Shown: positions 25,345 to 33,223 of the stretch, in pieces
Numbering within the stretch: position 1 is the stretch's first letter
Layout: each line of letters starts with the position of its first letter
Assembly: GCA_913056335.1 (NCBI GenBank)
Contig: CAJXLX010000005.1
Span: forward strand, 1-52,944
Length of the DNA: 52,944 nt
From: an uncultured Rhodothermaceae bacterium
GTDB lineage: Bacteria > Bacteroidota > Rhodothermia > Rhodothermales > Salinibacteraceae
Direction: 5' to 3'
The notes under the pieces: model-generated
Told to the model about the DNA's origin: nothing
Seen by the model: the letters and a program-made list of their open reading frames with translations, nothing else
Database searches by the model: none
Translations under genes and position numbers: made by a program

Positions 25345-25376
25345 TGCAACGTATTGCCCGTTTGCCCCCAACACCG

Positions 25377-25416
25377 ACGGCCCCACTGCTTGCACATAAG
25401 CAGTGGGGCCGTTTTT
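25377..25416. terminator. bidirectional rho-independent terminator between purC and the peroxiredoxin gene
   Basis: ACGGCCCCACTGCTT and AAGCAGTGGGGCCGT are perfect 15-bp complements around a six-base loop (GCACAT), followed by TTTTT on the plus strand. It sits between two convergent genes and should stop transcription of purC, and probably also readthrough from the peroxiredoxin gene. Confidence 0.92.
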
Positions 25417-25456
25417 AGTGGGATGCGAGAGCCGTGCATAGCACGCAGGCTCCGAC

Positions 25457-25942
25457 TCATCCAATCAGTTCGTCGATTGCAGCCTGAATGGCCTCAAAGT
25501 CGGGTTGCTGTCCGGCGTTGTCGAGCACCTCTGCGTATTGGATGACGCCCTCCGCATCCACCACGAACGCCGACCGTTTTGCGATGCGATCGAGCTTCAT
25601 GGGAGTAAAGTCGTGATCGTACTTTGCGCCATAGGCCGCGGCCACTTCCGCATCATGATCGCTGAGCAGCGTGAACTGGAGATCGTTCACCTTGCGGTAC
25701 TCATCGAGTACAAATGGAGAGTCCGTCGAGATGCCCACGATGGTCACGCCCTCGTCGACCCCAAACGATGCACGGTCGTTGTTGACCGTGTTCATCTCAT
25801 TGGTGCACACGCTCGTGAATGCGCCGGGAAAGAAGAGCAGAAGCACGGGGCCGTCGCGATGGTCGGAGAGCGTGAACGGCTCAATATCGTGCGTGAAGAG
25901 TTCGAAGTCAGGGGCAGCGTCACCAGGAGTAAGCGTAGGCAT
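25457..25942 (-). CDS. one-cysteine peroxiredoxin (BCP/AhpE-like)
   Basis: A thiol peroxidase of 161 residues that reduces hydrogen peroxide and organic peroxides. The active-site motif is PGAFTSVCTNEM, with peroxidatic Cys46 and supporting Pro39 and Thr43. The chain contains no other cysteine, so it must be recycled by an external thiol rather than a resolving cysteine, as in AhpE or one-Cys BCPs. C-terminal KRSAFVVDAEGVIQY is the usual AhpC/TSA ending. It starts 21 bp after the LolC/E-type permease stop on the same strand, suggesting co-transcription. Confidence 0.93.
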   Translation of the reverse strand: MPTLTPGDAAPDFELFTHDIEPFTLSDHRDGPVLLLFFPGAFTSVCTNEMNTVNNDRASFGVDEGVTIVGISTDSPFVLDEYRKVNDLQFTLLSDHDAEVAAAYGAKYDHDFTPMKLDRIAKRSAFVVDAEGVIQYAEVLDNAGQQPDFEAIQAAIDELIG

Positions 25943-25963
25943 ATCGTATCCAGAAAGAATAGG

Positions 25964-27184
25964 TTACGTAAAGCGAATAACGCGCACAGGGTCGATGCGG
26001 GAGGCAACCCGCGCAGGGAGATAGGCCGCCCCCACGCACAGCACAATCGCGACACTGGTTACAAGCAGCACATCAGAGGCGTGGAGCGCCATGGGGGCTG
26101 TATCCATGTAGTAAGCATCGGCGGGAAGCGGAATGACCCCGTAGGTCTGCTGAATCCAGCCTGCTCCAACAGCGAGGGTTGCCCCGATGGCGCTCCCCGT
26201 GCACCCGATGACCGCGCCCAGCACCAGAAACACGCGCTGTACGCCACGAGCTGAAAGGCCCATGCTCATGAGCACCCCAATCTCGCGCGTCTTCTCAAGC
26301 ATCATCATAAGGAGCGTGCCCACAATGTTAAAGGCCGCCACGATGACAATCGTGCTAATGACCAGTGGGATGATGTTTTGTTGCAGGTTGATCCATGCAA
26401 AGAGGCCCGCATATTGCTGATACACCGTGCGCACGGTAGCCGGAAACGACAGTTCGTCGCGCAGCGTCTTGGCGGTTGGCTCAATGTCGCCCACATCGTG
26501 GAGCATAATATCCAGCCGCGACACCTGGTTATCAGCAAACTCCAGCAGCTGCTGGGCCTCACTGAGCCCCATAAACAGGAAGGTGTCGTCGATAAAGTCG
26601 AGCGAGGTGGCATACGTATCCTGCACATCGTACTGCTGCACGCGGGGCTGCAGCGCTGCGGCTCCGCCCCCGGCCCCGCGGTCAAGCGCAAAGAGCGTAA
26701 GCCGATCGCCGGGAGCCATGGCGAAGCGCTCGGCAATGGACGTGCTCAGCAGCACCCCTTGGGGCGTTGTGCGTTCGGGATGGGTGGTGGTGCGGCGCAC
26801 GGCCTCGGGGAGCGTACTGGTGCCCTGCACTACCAGTCCCTCAATCGCATCGGCCCCTGCGCGGGCAATGACAACACCTTCGGCAACAGGGTTCACCGTC
26901 CGCACGGCGTCGTAGCTTTCGAGCTGATCCTGCAGTGAGGCGGCATTGCTCAGCGGATCGTCGGTGTAGCTGACGACACGCAGGTGGGCCCCCACCTCCA
27001 TGAGCTTGCCCTCGATTTCCTGGCTGAAGCCGCGCACGATGCCCAGGGCCAGAATGAGTGCCGCTACGCCCACCGCTACGCCGCCGACCGCCACGTACGT
27101 AATGAACCGCACAAAGCTACGCCCTTCGCGCTGCCCTTCGGCACGGGCAAAGTAGCGCAGGGCCAGGAACCATTCCAGTTGCAT
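25964..27184 (-). CDS. LolC/LolE-type ABC transporter permease
   Basis: A 406-residue MacB/FtsX-type permease of the lipoprotein-releasing group. A first membrane helix (about 25-50, FITYVAVGGVAVGVAALILALGI) precedes a large periplasmic domain of about 200 residues. Three C-terminal helices follow, with the FtsX core signature EKTREIGVLMSMGLSARGVQRVFL. Family members move outer-membrane lipoproteins out of the inner membrane together with the ATPase LolD. No ATPase gene is adjacent, so LolD must be elsewhere. The start is ATG 27184, just after a divergent intergenic region shared with pruA. Confidence 0.88.
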   Translation of the reverse strand: MQLEWFLALRYFARAEGQREGRSFVRFITYVAVGGVAVGVAALILALGIVRGFSQEIEGKLMEVGAHLRVVSYTDDPLSNAASLQDQLESYDAVRTVNPVAEGVVIARAGADAIEGLVVQGTSTLPEAVRRTTTHPERTTPQGVLLSTSIAERFAMAPGDRLTLFALDRGAGGGAAALQPRVQQYDVQDTYATSLDFIDDTFLFMGLSEAQQLLEFADNQVSRLDIMLHDVGDIEPTAKTLRDELSFPATVRTVYQQYAGLFAWINLQQNIIPLVISTIVIVAAFNIVGTLLMMMLEKTREIGVLMSMGLSARGVQRVFLVLGAVIGCTGSAIGATLAVGAGWIQQTYGVIPLPADAYYMDTAPMALHASDVLLVTSVAIVLCVGAAYLPARVASRIDPVRVIRFT

Positions 27185-27338
27185 AGGGAGCAGGAGCGCA
27201 AGTAAAATCGGTTAAGGCATCCATCCGTACCCGTGCTGACTTGCGCTGTTCACCGCATCTGCCGAACTTGCTGCCAAACCACAGGTTTTGCATCGTGCCT
27301 GTCGCATCCGCCCGACACTCCAGCCATGCTACTGGCGC

Positions 27339-27352
27339 TGGGAGCGCTTTCA
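27339..27352. promoter_or_regulatory. LacI-type operator candidate upstream of pruA
   Basis: TGGGAGCGCTTTCA is a near palindrome centred on AGCGCT, 62 bp before the pruA ATG. It resembles the TGxAAGCGCTTxCA operators of LacI/CcpA-type regulators. It agrees at 12 of 14 positions with a site at 31457-31470 upstream of the amino-acid permease. A LacI-family gene lies 3 kb away. Confidence 0.4.
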
Positions 27353-27413
27353 ACGGGCGGCGCAGACCTGCACCGCATCCGCTGTTTTCTACGAATCTGT
27401 CTTACGTTGCCTC

Positions 27414-29057
27414 ATGCAAAATGCGCTTAGCACCCCGCCCGACCCCACGAATGAACCTGTTCTTAGCTATGCCCCCGGCTCCCCCGAGCGAAGTGCGATT
27501 CGCGCCGAACTGGAGCGCCTGCGTGGCATGACGGTTGAGATTCCAGCTTACATCGGCGGAGACGCCGTGTATCCAGGCTCGCCAAGCTCCGTGCGCGTGC
27601 CGCACGACCACCAGCACGAGCTGGGCACGGTGCATCAGTCCGGTGCCAACGAGGTGGCACAGGCCATCGACGCTGCCCGCGCGGCGAAGTCCGAGTGGGC
27701 TGCGATGGACTGGACCGACCGCGCGGCGATCTTTCTGCGCGCTGCCGACCTGATTGCGGGGCCGTGGCGCCATACGCTCAACGCAGCCACCATGCTGGGC
27801 CAGGGCAAAAATGTGCATCAGGCCGAGATCGATGCGGCCTGCGAGTTGATTGACTTCCTGCGCTTCAACGTACACTACGCCGACCAGATCTACCGCGAGC
27901 AGCCCGACAACAGCTCGGGCGTGTGGAACCAGGTGCAGTATCGTCCGCTCGAAGGCTTTGTGCTGGCGATCACGCCGTTTAACTTTACGGCGATTCAGGG
28001 CAACCTGCCCACGGCACCAGCGCTGATGGGCAACACGGTGCTCTGGAAGCCCGCCTCGCGCTCGGTATACTCCGCCTACTTCCTGTATCAGATTCTGGAG
28101 GAAGCCGGAATGCCTGCTGGCGTCATTAACATGCTACCCGCTGATGACGGCGCCGACGTGGGCACCCCCGCCATGGCCTCGTCCGAGTTTGCCGGACTCC
28201 ACTTCACGGGTTCGAAGGCCACGTTCGATCATCTGTGGAAAACCGTCGGCGAGAATCTGGACACGTATCGCACGTATCCGACCATCGTGGGCGAAACGGG
28301 TGGCAAAGACTTCATTGTGGCGCATCCGTCTGCGCATTCCACCCAGACGGCCACGGCCATTGTGCGGGGCAGCTTCGAGTATCAGGGGCAGAAGTGCTCT
28401 GCCTCCTCCCGCATCTACCTGCCCGAATCCCTCTGGCCGACGATTAAGGAGGAACTGGCCGAGCAGATTGAGAGCCTGCAGGTAGGACCGCCCGAGGACC
28501 TGACCAACTTTGTGAATGCCGTCATTGATCAGCGGGCGTTTGATGAGATCACGGGCTACATCGACCGGGCGAAGGAGTCGGACGATGCCGAGATTCTCTT
28601 TGGCGGCACCTACGACGACAGCACGGGCTACTTCATCGATCCGACCGTCATTCTGGCGACGGATCCGCACTACGAGTCGATGGAGGAAGAGATCTTTGGC
28701 CCCGTCACCACGATCTATGTGTACGACGACGCCGACTACGAAGCCACGCTCGACCTGATCGACAGCACCTCGCCCTATGCGCTGACGGGCGCGGTATTTG
28801 CGGAAGACCGGGCGGCCGTTCGCGCTACGATGGACCGGCTGGAGCAGTCGGCCGGCAACTTCTACATCAATGACAAGCCCACCGGTGCGGTGGTGGGGCA
28901 GCAGCCGTTTGGCGGGGCGCGCAAGTCCGGCACAAACGATAAGGCGGGCTCAGCGCTGAACCTACATCGCTGGATTTCGCCGCGCTCCATCAAGGAAACG
29001 TTTACGCCGCCCACGCACTACGGCTACGCGTTCCACCAGCCGGATGAGGACGCATAA
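27414..29057 (+). CDS. pruA: 1-pyrroline-5-carboxylate dehydrogenase
   Basis: PruA oxidises glutamate semialdehyde to glutamate, the second step of proline catabolism. This is the stand-alone dehydrogenase (547 residues from ATG 27414), not the PutA fusion. Motifs: ITPFNFTAIQGNLPTAPALMGN for the N-terminal NAD region, GSKATFDHLWKTVG, the catalytic base Glu294 in VGETGGKDF and the nucleophile Cys328 in GQKCSASSR. The C-terminal GQQPFGGARKSGTN is typical. The frame opens further upstream to 27288, but that part has no similarity and contains the operator-like palindrome. A hairpin terminator follows 27 bp after the stop. Proline dehydrogenase is not in the window. Confidence 0.96.
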   Translation: MQNALSTPPDPTNEPVLSYAPGSPERSAIRAELERLRGMTVEIPAYIGGDAVYPGSPSSVRVPHDHQHELGTVHQSGANEVAQAIDAARAAKSEWAAMDWTDRAAIFLRAADLIAGPWRHTLNAATMLGQGKNVHQAEIDAACELIDFLRFNVHYADQIYREQPDNSSGVWNQVQYRPLEGFVLAITPFNFTAIQGNLPTAPALMGNTVLWKPASRSVYSAYFLYQILEEAGMPAGVINMLPADDGADVGTPAMASSEFAGLHFTGSKATFDHLWKTVGENLDTYRTYPTIVGETGGKDFIVAHPSAHSTQTATAIVRGSFEYQGQKCSASSRIYLPESLWPTIKEELAEQIESLQVGPPEDLTNFVNAVIDQRAFDEITGYIDRAKESDDAEILFGGTYDDSTGYFIDPTVILATDPHYESMEEEIFGPVTTIYVYDDADYEATLDLIDSTSPYALTGAVFAEDRAAVRATMDRLEQSAGNFYINDKPTGAVVGQQPFGGARKSGTNDKAGSALNLHRWISPRSIKETFTPPTHYGYAFHQPDEDA

Positions 29058-29084
29058 CAGAAAGACGCACCATCGAAACATTGC

Positions 29085-29126
29085 AAAGGGATGCGCAGGG
29101 CCGCGGGGCCGTTGCGCATCCCTTTT
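29085..29126. terminator. rho-independent terminator between pruA and the permease gene
   Basis: AAAGGGATGCGCA and TGCGCATCCCTTT pair perfectly over 13 bp around a 15-base GC-rich loop, with A-rich and T-rich ends. It lies between two convergent genes and can act in both directions. Confidence 0.88.
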
Positions 29127-29161
29127 CTGATGCATCGGGTGTTTGGACGTGGTTTATGCTA

Positions 29162-31294
29162 TCACTGCACAATGCTTTCCTCGTTAGCACCGCCACGATA
29201 CAGCTCATAGAGCCGTTCGATACCCGCTGGGTTTCCAATGACCGTCATCTGATCGCCCTCCTGAAGCGTGGAGTCTCCATTCGGGATCGTGACCTGGTCG
29301 TTGCGGCGAACAAGCGCCACCAGTACGCCAGCGGGCAGATTCAAGTCACGAATGCGCCGGTCAATGAAATCCTCCGTTTTCGTATCCGAAAGCAGAGAGA
29401 ACGTAATGTAGCGCTCATGATGAAGCAGGCTCTCCTTCATGGCCTTCTCATCAGCCGCTGCGCGCCACTCCGTGGTAAACCCATTCTCGTCAATGCGATT
29501 GGCAAGCGTTGCGAGTGTGCGCAAGTGGTTGCTCTGGTCGTCGCTTGGACTTACAAGGAAGAAGAAAGCGTAGACCGGCTCGGACGTGTCAAGCGGGCTG
29601 CCATTCTTTTCAACGTCGATACAAACCCCCGATTGGCAGTGTACCATGACCATTTCTTGCTGGTCGATGCCATCAATCTGGCAGTATGGTAGGGCTGCGC
29701 CATGGCTCACCGACACAGCGCTGTGCAGCGTGCCGTCTAAGAACTCGTGCTTGAGCGTCTCTGCAGAAAGGTTGAGCTTACCAGCCAGTTGGGTAGCAAT
29801 CTGGCCTACAATCTCTTCGTAGATCGTAGGTTCGGTGATTCGTATGACCTCTGCACGCGCCACGAGCTTTCCAAATGCCGTGTCATCGCTGACGCGTTTC
29901 TCCTCCAGAATGCCCTGCAACTCGTGGTCGAGTCCGTCATAGCGCTGTTTCCCCAGGCGTTCAAACCAGTGGAAGATAGCGCCCTCGCGCGGTACGTTCT
30001 GCACGTAATAGAAGTACCATCCAATGCCAACTAAAATTACAATAGCAGTGAATACAATGGCGAGCGTGCCCATTTCCGAGATCAGGAGGCCCGGGATAAA
30101 GATGCCGGCGATTTGCATCCATGGATAGAGCGGCGAACGATAGCCCGGCGCATACGACGGGATCTCGCTCTCGCGCATCACAATGACCGCAAAGTTCAGG
30201 AACGCAAAGATCAGCAGCTGAAACGCACTGGCCAGCTTCGCGACCCCTTCTTCCGAGAGCGCAAAGATAATCACCAGCATCAGCCCTACCGTGACAATGA
30301 TGGAGCGCGTTGGCGTCTTGAAGCGCCCAAGCTGCGCGAGGCTATCTGGCAACAGGCGATCCCGCGCCATAGCCAGCGGATAGCGCGAGGCCGACATAAT
30401 GCCTGCGTTTCCGGTGGATGCAAAGGCCGCGATCGCAGCGACCACAATTAGGATCGGGCCCAGCGAGTACGGCAGCCAGTTGAAGAAAACCTCGCCGGAG
30501 GTAAAGACGGGGGTCAGGTCGGAGTTCAGTTGCTCGCCCGGGAGCACAGCCACCATAATCGCCACGCCCACCACATAGATGGTAGTTGCTGTAGCCAGCG
30601 ACAGGATCATGCCGAGTGGAATGTTACGGTCAGGGTTTTTGACCTCCTCGGCCACGCTCGCCACCTTCGTAAGGCCCGCGTACGACACAAATACAATCCC
30701 AATAGTGGCCAGGAATCCGCCACCGCCTTCTGTGAAGAACGGCGTGAAGGCATCCGCACTTCCGGATGTAGAGAATCCATCCCACACCGAAAAGACGCCC
30801 TGGGCCACGTAGAACGTAAGCACACCTACGAGCACCGTGACGAGTGCGCGCTGAAGCCAGCTGCTTTCCTTGGCTCCTACCACGTTAAGCACACCAAAGG
30901 CCACCGCAAGGGCTGCTGCCAGCGGCTTGATGGGCACATTAGCATAAATCGCCAGATACGCCCCCATCCCGATGAGCGCAAACGCACTCTTGAACACCAG
31001 CGCCAGCCAGGTGCCCAGTCCGCCCACGGTGCCTGCCAGCGGGCCCAAACTACGGTCCAGGAAGTAGTACGTACCGCCCGCCTTGGGCATCGCCGTAGAA
31101 AGCTCGGCCATGCTGTACATGGACGGCAGGATGAGCAAGCCCGCCACCAAATACGCCAGAATCACAGAGGGCCCCGTTTCAGCAGCGGCAATCCCCGGGA
31201 GTAGGAAAAACCCAGAGCTAAACATGGCGCCAGTGCTAATGGCGTACACGTCGTACAGGGTAAGACTTTTTTCGAGCGTCGAGTCTGAAGCCAT
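29162..31294 (-). CDS. APC-family amino acid permease fused to EIIA-like and TrkA-C domains
   Basis: A 710-residue transporter. Residues about 1-430 are an APC-superfamily permease with about 12 membrane helices (STGAMFSSGFFLLPGIAAAETGP at the start). A PTS EIIA(Fru/Ntr)-like domain follows at about 475-620 (IYEEIVGQIATQLAGKLNLS). A TrkA-C/RCK-C ligand-binding domain ends the protein (LNLPAGVLVALVRRNDQ, GDQMTVIG). In EIIA domains the phosphorylated histidine lies in a GxAxPH motif; here that position is Tyr536 in GAALPY, so PTS phosphorylation is unlikely. The domain set suggests transport gated by a small ligand. The substrate is unknown. ATG 31294 is chosen because the family starts near the SLTLYDVYAI segment. 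Confidence 0.85.
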   Translation of the reverse strand: MASDSTLEKSLTLYDVYAISTGAMFSSGFFLLPGIAAAETGPSVILAYLVAGLLILPSMYSMAELSTAMPKAGGTYYFLDRSLGPLAGTVGGLGTWLALVFKSAFALIGMGAYLAIYANVPIKPLAAALAVAFGVLNVVGAKESSWLQRALVTVLVGVLTFYVAQGVFSVWDGFSTSGSADAFTPFFTEGGGGFLATIGIVFVSYAGLTKVASVAEEVKNPDRNIPLGMILSLATATTIYVVGVAIMVAVLPGEQLNSDLTPVFTSGEVFFNWLPYSLGPILIVVAAIAAFASTGNAGIMSASRYPLAMARDRLLPDSLAQLGRFKTPTRSIIVTVGLMLVIIFALSEEGVAKLASAFQLLIFAFLNFAVIVMRESEIPSYAPGYRSPLYPWMQIAGIFIPGLLISEMGTLAIVFTAIVILVGIGWYFYYVQNVPREGAIFHWFERLGKQRYDGLDHELQGILEEKRVSDDTAFGKLVARAEVIRITEPTIYEEIVGQIATQLAGKLNLSAETLKHEFLDGTLHSAVSVSHGAALPYCQIDGIDQQEMVMVHCQSGVCIDVEKNGSPLDTSEPVYAFFFLVSPSDDQSNHLRTLATLANRIDENGFTTEWRAAADEKAMKESLLHHERYITFSLLSDTKTEDFIDRRIRDLNLPAGVLVALVRRNDQVTIPNGDSTLQEGDQMTVIGNPAGIERLYELYRGGANEESIVQ

Positions 31295-31456
31295 AAACAC
31301 AGATGCAACGAAAAGAGAGCGGCGATCTAAGCACTTCATTCATAGGAATGTAGCACCTATCGTTGAAAGGAGCGGTACCCAACCGGTCGGCGGGGCGTTC
31401 CTCTACATTCGGACTTCGTAGCAATCGTTTCGTATAGGCAGAGCGTATGTAGACAT

Positions 31457-31470
31457 TGGAAGCGCTCTCA
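31457..31470. promoter_or_regulatory. LacI-type operator candidate upstream of the amino acid permease
   Basis: TGGAAGCGCTCTCA is a near palindrome around AGCGCT. It lies about 163 bp upstream of the permease ATG, in the gap before the next gene. It matches the pruA-upstream site at 12 of 14 positions. Confidence 0.35.
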
Positions 31471-31486
31471 AAAGAGACGTCTCATG

Positions 31487-31960
31487 TCAGTAGGGACACA
31501 CACGGGTCTGCTCGGGGGCATCATCTGGATGTACAGCAGATTTGAGGCGGCTGTACGCGGGCCAGTCGTCGGGAGTTAGGTGAAGGGTGCGGTCGCCCAC
31601 ATACAGGTGCAGCCCCGCCCGCTGGCGCTTTGCTCGCAGCAGCGGCTCCCACATGACTGGCGCATCGCGCGCCACATCGAAGGCGGTACGCAGCGCAATG
31701 CGGTTGCCCTGCACACGAACCTCGACCACACGGTTGCGAAGGTGAAAGTGCGTCCAGCCGCTGGCCACGAGGAGTGCCCCCGCAGCAGCGACAAATGCTT
31801 CGGGAAAGATCGGCGCCCCTTGCAGGGCCTGCACGAGCGCTCCCACCATCACCGGCAGCATGAGCCATCCCACCGGACGCCCCACCGCGCGGCTGTACAG
31901 CACCGCCACAGAGGCATCGCCCGGATGGTCAACATGCCGAAATACAGTGGGAGCAGCCAT
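31487..31960 (-). CDS. two-helix membrane protein, PH-like domain possible
   Basis: A 157-residue protein with two closely spaced hydrophobic segments (about residues 27-45 and 50-70, WLMLPVMVGALVQAL and AFVAAAGALLVAS). A soluble stretch rich in short beta-strand patterns follows (VVEVRVQGNRIALRT, LHLYVGDRTLHL). This layout resembles bacterial PH-like membrane proteins, but I cannot assign a family. It starts 14 bp after the stop of the SirB1-like gene and is probably co-transcribed with it. ATG 31960 is used; the frame is open further upstream into the neighbour. Confidence 0.6.
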   Translation of the reverse strand: MAAPTVFRHVDHPGDASVAVLYSRAVGRPVGWLMLPVMVGALVQALQGAPIFPEAFVAAAGALLVASGWTHFHLRNRVVEVRVQGNRIALRTAFDVARDAPVMWEPLLRAKRQRAGLHLYVGDRTLHLTPDDWPAYSRLKSAVHPDDAPEQTRVCPY

Positions 31961-31974
31961 AGCAGAAGGATCGG

Positions 31975-32817
31975 TTAGGCATCGGGCTCGACCGAGGGAT
32001 CGTACGGAGCCATGAGCGCGGCCAGTTCGTGGTGCATCTCTTTGTTGCCTGTACGATCGGCCCACACGAGCAAGTTGCGCGCCATGCGCAGCAGAATGGA
32101 CTTTGAGGGCGTGGCGGCAAAGTGCTGGGCATGGGGCTGCACGCTGGCCTTCAGCAGAAACCGTACGCAGTCGGCCCGCGAGAGCGGCTGTCCGCCATTG
32201 AACGGATCCATGAACACCTCGCTGTGCTCATCCTGGTACTTCACCACGAAGTGATGCGGCAGGTTGACGCCGTATACGGGCAGGCTCAGGCGTCGGGCCA
32301 GCAGCAGGTAGACCACCGAGAGGCTAATGGGAATACCCGTACGGCGCTTCAGCACCCGCGTCAGGAAGCTGTTGTCGGGGTCCTCGTAGTCGTCGTGATT
32401 CCCGGCAAAGTGCAGTTCGTTGGCCATGTAGTCGGCCAGATGCAGGGCAGCGTCGCGGCCAGTGAGGTTGGGATGCGTCTTCTGAAACGAAGCGGCCATG
32501 GTGTCCAACTGAGCCTGCGCGTCTTGCAGATCAGCATCGGGATAGCGGTACCACGACAGCAAGAGGGCCCCGCGCTCCAGGCTGGGTGTGCTGCTGCTGA
32601 GCACGGCATGCCAGGCGCGCTCCACCATCTCAAAGTGTAGCGGCTGTAGCTGCGCCGACAGCGCTTCTTGCCGCTCCGGAGCCAGGGTCTGGATGTGCTG
32701 GCGCAGCGCGGCAAGCTCATCGGGGCCGTACGTAGACAGCTCCTTGCGCACGGCGGTTTGCACCGTGGCGTCGGGGTCGTCGAGCAGCGTAACGAGCGCC
32801 TGTACCGAAGCAGACAT
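31975..32817 (-). CDS. SirB1/transglutaminase-like family protein
   Basis: A 280-residue protein matching the SirB1 family, an enzymatically uncharacterised relative of transglutaminases. An N-terminal helical region (HEAT-like, VQALVTLLDDPDATVQTAVRKEL) precedes the domain with HLADYMANELHFAGN, FLTRVLKRRTGIPISLSVVYLLLA, LPVYGVNLPHHFVVKY and FMDPFNGGQPLS. The place of the transglutaminase cysteine is taken by the TGIPISLS region, while the His of LPHHFVV is kept, as is usual for SirB1 proteins. Likely cytosolic. It forms a two-gene unit with the downstream membrane protein. Confidence 0.82.
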   Translation of the reverse strand: MSASVQALVTLLDDPDATVQTAVRKELSTYGPDELAALRQHIQTLAPERQEALSAQLQPLHFEMVERAWHAVLSSSTPSLERGALLLSWYRYPDADLQDAQAQLDTMAASFQKTHPNLTGRDAALHLADYMANELHFAGNHDDYEDPDNSFLTRVLKRRTGIPISLSVVYLLLARRLSLPVYGVNLPHHFVVKYQDEHSEVFMDPFNGGQPLSRADCVRFLLKASVQPHAQHFAATPSKSILLRMARNLLVWADRTGNKEMHHELAALMAPYDPSVEPDA

Positions 32818-33223
32818 AGGACACCGGGGCCACATGGGCTGTTGGGCAACAATCAGTTCATGTGTTGCACGACCCACGTCCGGTTTGGATTCGCAGGAGA
32901 CGCATCCGTCCCCCACGCGTGACAGGTGCAGGGCCGGGCATTGCTCCTGTACGCGGGCCACACCAGTGCTCACAATCGGCCCCAAGCTACGGGGCTGGAA
33001 CAGGCGATGAGGCCGATACGAACTGCTGGTTCCCTCCAAACCATGTACCACCGCTGCCGCACCTCTACTGTGTCATTCTGAGCGGAGTCGAAAGATGACA
33101 GCTTATGAAGGGGGCGTTGCTCCCCAACGATTGATGTGTGAAGCCGCACTGCAAAGCGATTGCCCCACAAGCAGCCGTTCGTGGCAAACATTTGTATTCG
33201 TAAGGGATGCGCGGGGATGGGGC
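32818..33223. other. 406-bp intergenic region
   Basis: No convincing gene here. Weak frames on both strands lack family features. It contains the short dispersed-repeat-like motif at 33071-33100. The first ~100 bp presumably hold the promoter of the SirB1-like operon, but no clear -35/-10 pair stands out. Confidence 0.5.
33071..33100. repeat. fragment resembling a dispersed TGTCATTCTGAGCG repeat
   Basis: TGTCATTCTGAGCGGAGTCG begins the unit and AGATGACA ends it; the terminal six bases TGTCAT/ATGACA are inverted. Sequences starting TGTCATTCTGAGCGxAG are, from memory, widespread non-coding repeats in many bacterial genomes. A related unit on the minus strand is at 52100-52149. Confidence 0.4.
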
